The notes below the pieces were generated by a model. The model worked only from the letters and a program-made list of their open reading frames with translations, ran no database searches and was not told where the DNA came from. A stretch of 5,542 nt of DNA from contig JAFZOC010000101.1 of assembly GCA_017550765.1 (NCBI GenBank), positions 1 to 5,542 of the forward strand, in the 5' to 3' direction. Shown here piece after piece: positions 4,714 through 5,542 of the stretch (position 1 is the stretch's first letter; each line of letters begins with the position of its first letter). The position numbers were made by a program, and so were the translations under genes. The DNA comes from Oscillospiraceae bacterium. GTDB taxonomy: Bacteria > Bacillota_A > Clostridia > Oscillospirales > Oscillospiraceae.

Positions 4714-5364
4714 ATGATCCGAACTGTATTGTTCGACCTCGACGGGACCCTGTTCGACACCGTAGAGGGCATCACGAAGAGCGTCCGCTACGCGCTGCGA
4801 AAGCGGGGGATGGATGCGCCGCTGGAAGAGCTGCGCTGCTTCGCGGGCCCGCCGCTGATCGAGAAGTTCATGGAAGTATACGGCTTCTCCAGGGCGGAGG
4901 CGGAGCAGGCTACCCGGGACTTTCGGGAGCGCTATGTACCGGTGGGCCTCTATGAGAGCCGCCCCTTCCCCCAGATCCGCCCTTTCCTGGAGGCTCTGAC
5001 CGACGCGGGGGCGATCCTCGCGGTGACGACCTCCAAGCCGCGCGCTTTGGCAGAGGAACTGCTGGAGCGGGAGGGGCTTCGTCAGTTCTTCGCCTGCGTC
5101 AGCGGCGCCTCTGATGAGGGCAAGGACGACGCCAAATGGCAGGTCATCCGGTCTGCCATGGAAACGCTGGGCGCCCGGGAAGAGGAGACGGTGCTGGTGG
5201 GCGACACCAAGTATGACGTCGCCGGCGCTTCCCGCTGCTCCATCGGCTGCATCGGCGTCGCCTACGGATATGCAGCGCCCGGAGAACTGGAGAGCGCCGG
5301 CGCGTCGCCGATCGTGCAGGATCTGGACGAGCTGCTGGAGGTCCTGCTCGAGATGTCTCGATGA
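4714..5364 (+). CDS. HAD-superfamily phosphatase (phosphoglycolate phosphatase / 5'-nucleotidase-like)
   Basis: This 216-residue cytoplasmic hydrolase has all haloacid dehalogenase motifs: DLDGT with nucleophile Asp8 and acid/base Asp10; motif II VTTSKP (104-109); a candidate motif III Lys at 137 or 141; and motif IV VGDTKYDVAGA (162-172) with Asp164 and Asp168. The helical cap between motifs I and II (about 15-85, with FAGPPLIEKFMEVYGFS) marks subfamily IA, close to Gph-like phosphatases and nucleotidases. The substrate cannot be told from sequence; small sugar phosphates or nucleotides are usual. The start at 4714 was chosen because MIRTVLFDLDGT matches the family N-terminus and GGAG (4701-4704) lies 9 nt upstream. 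The frame is open back to 4516, but that part is antisense to the ATPase. A strong terminator follows 23 nt after the stop. Confidence 0.9.
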   Translation: MIRTVLFDLDGTLFDTVEGITKSVRYALRKRGMDAPLEELRCFAGPPLIEKFMEVYGFSRAEAEQATRDFRERYVPVGLYESRPFPQIRPFLEALTDAGAILAVTTSKPRALAEELLEREGLRQFFACVSGASDEGKDDAKWQVIRSAMETLGAREEETVLVGDTKYDVAGASRCSIGCIGVAYGYAAPGELESAGASPIVQDLDELLEVLLEMSR

Positions 5365-5387
5365 AGACATGAGAAGGGATGATGAGA

Positions 5388-5430
5388 GCGCCGGAGCGCA
5401 GCCTTTTCGGCTGCGCTCCGGCGCCCTTTT
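5388..5430 (+). terminator. Strong intrinsic terminator of the HAD gene
   Basis: GCGCCGGAGCGCAGCC (5388-5403) pairs perfectly over 16 bp with its complement at 5409-5424 around the loop TTTTC. CC and four T's (5427-5430) follow. The short T-run is on the plus strand only, so it serves the rightward gene. Confidence 0.9.
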
Positions 5431-5542
5431 CGCAAATGGGAGCGGCAGAGAGACGAAGAGCTCATACGATCGACCAATAAGACGGCTTAGAAAGATCTTG
5501 AGGTGGATCTGCGCCAGGCGAGGCAGCGGCCGCAGAGGATAC
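5431..5542. other. No gene supported at the right edge
   Basis: These 112 bases follow the HAD terminator. I find no rightward frame with a ribosome-binding site. A 26-codon leftward frame runs in from the edge to a TGA at 5464-5462, but its composition (many Ala and Pro residues, no recognisable motif) does not make it convincing. Confidence 0.5.

Noticed and set aside
4609..5370. N-terminal extension of the ATPase frame back to 5370
   Set aside because: It is wholly upstream of a strong GGAGG/ATG and antisense to the HAD phosphatase. The family N-terminus begins at the 4608 ATG.
5508..5537. Inverted repeat TCTGCG/CGCAGA near the right edge
   Set aside because: Six-bp arms with a long loop in GC-rich sequence are expected by chance, and no T-run follows.
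5462..5542. Possible 3' end of a leftward gene entering from the right edge
   Set aside because: Only 26 codons, Ala/Pro-rich, no motif, and no terminator with a T-run on that strand. Sequence beyond the window would be needed.

Overview
The window looks like chromosomal core sequence from a GC-rich, Gram-positive Clostridia-like bacterium (Bacillota). The reasons are strong GGAGG/AAGGAG ribosome-binding sites, CCA-encoded tRNA genes, short intrinsic terminators, and a gene set typical of clostridial genomes: a DUF5685 protein beside a J-domain protein, and a PRK06851-like ATPase. I cannot name the family or genus. I see no mobile element, CRISPR array or phage gene.

Left edge (1-503): the first codons of a leftward gene lie at 1-46 behind a candidate promoter with a perfect TATAAT. 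Next come two leftward tRNA genes, tRNA-Gly(GCC) at 285-360 and then tRNA-Leu(UAG) at 163-245. They are driven by an extended -10 promoter near 374-401, and each is followed by its own terminator-like hairpin. Between this promoter and the rightward ddl promoter (504-532) is a stretch with three overlapping inverted repeats.

Centre (504-3686): rightward ddl (D-alanine--D-alanine ligase, cell-wall precursor synthesis) is followed, behind a weaker candidate promoter, by a tight three-gene cassette. This cassette encodes a small two-pass membrane protein with a zinc ribbon, a DUF5685 helical protein with Cys/His and Asp-rich motifs, and a J-domain/TPR protein with a cysteine-rich tail. Gaps of 1 nt and then a 20-nt overlap suggest translational coupling and a joint function, possibly a membrane-associated, metal-dependent, chaperone-linked activity. 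That function is inferred and is, to my knowledge, undescribed. The cassette ends at a strong hairpin shared with a convergent gene.

Right part (3687-5542): a leftward PRK06851-like P-loop ATPase (3694-4608) is divergent from a rightward HAD-superfamily phosphatase (4714-5364). The 105-bp gap between them holds a candidate promoter and a small palindrome. The ATPase keeps one intact P-loop, while its second, duplicated half seems to have lost its own. The HAD gene ends at a 16-bp perfect-stem terminator. The last 112 bases hold no gene I can support.
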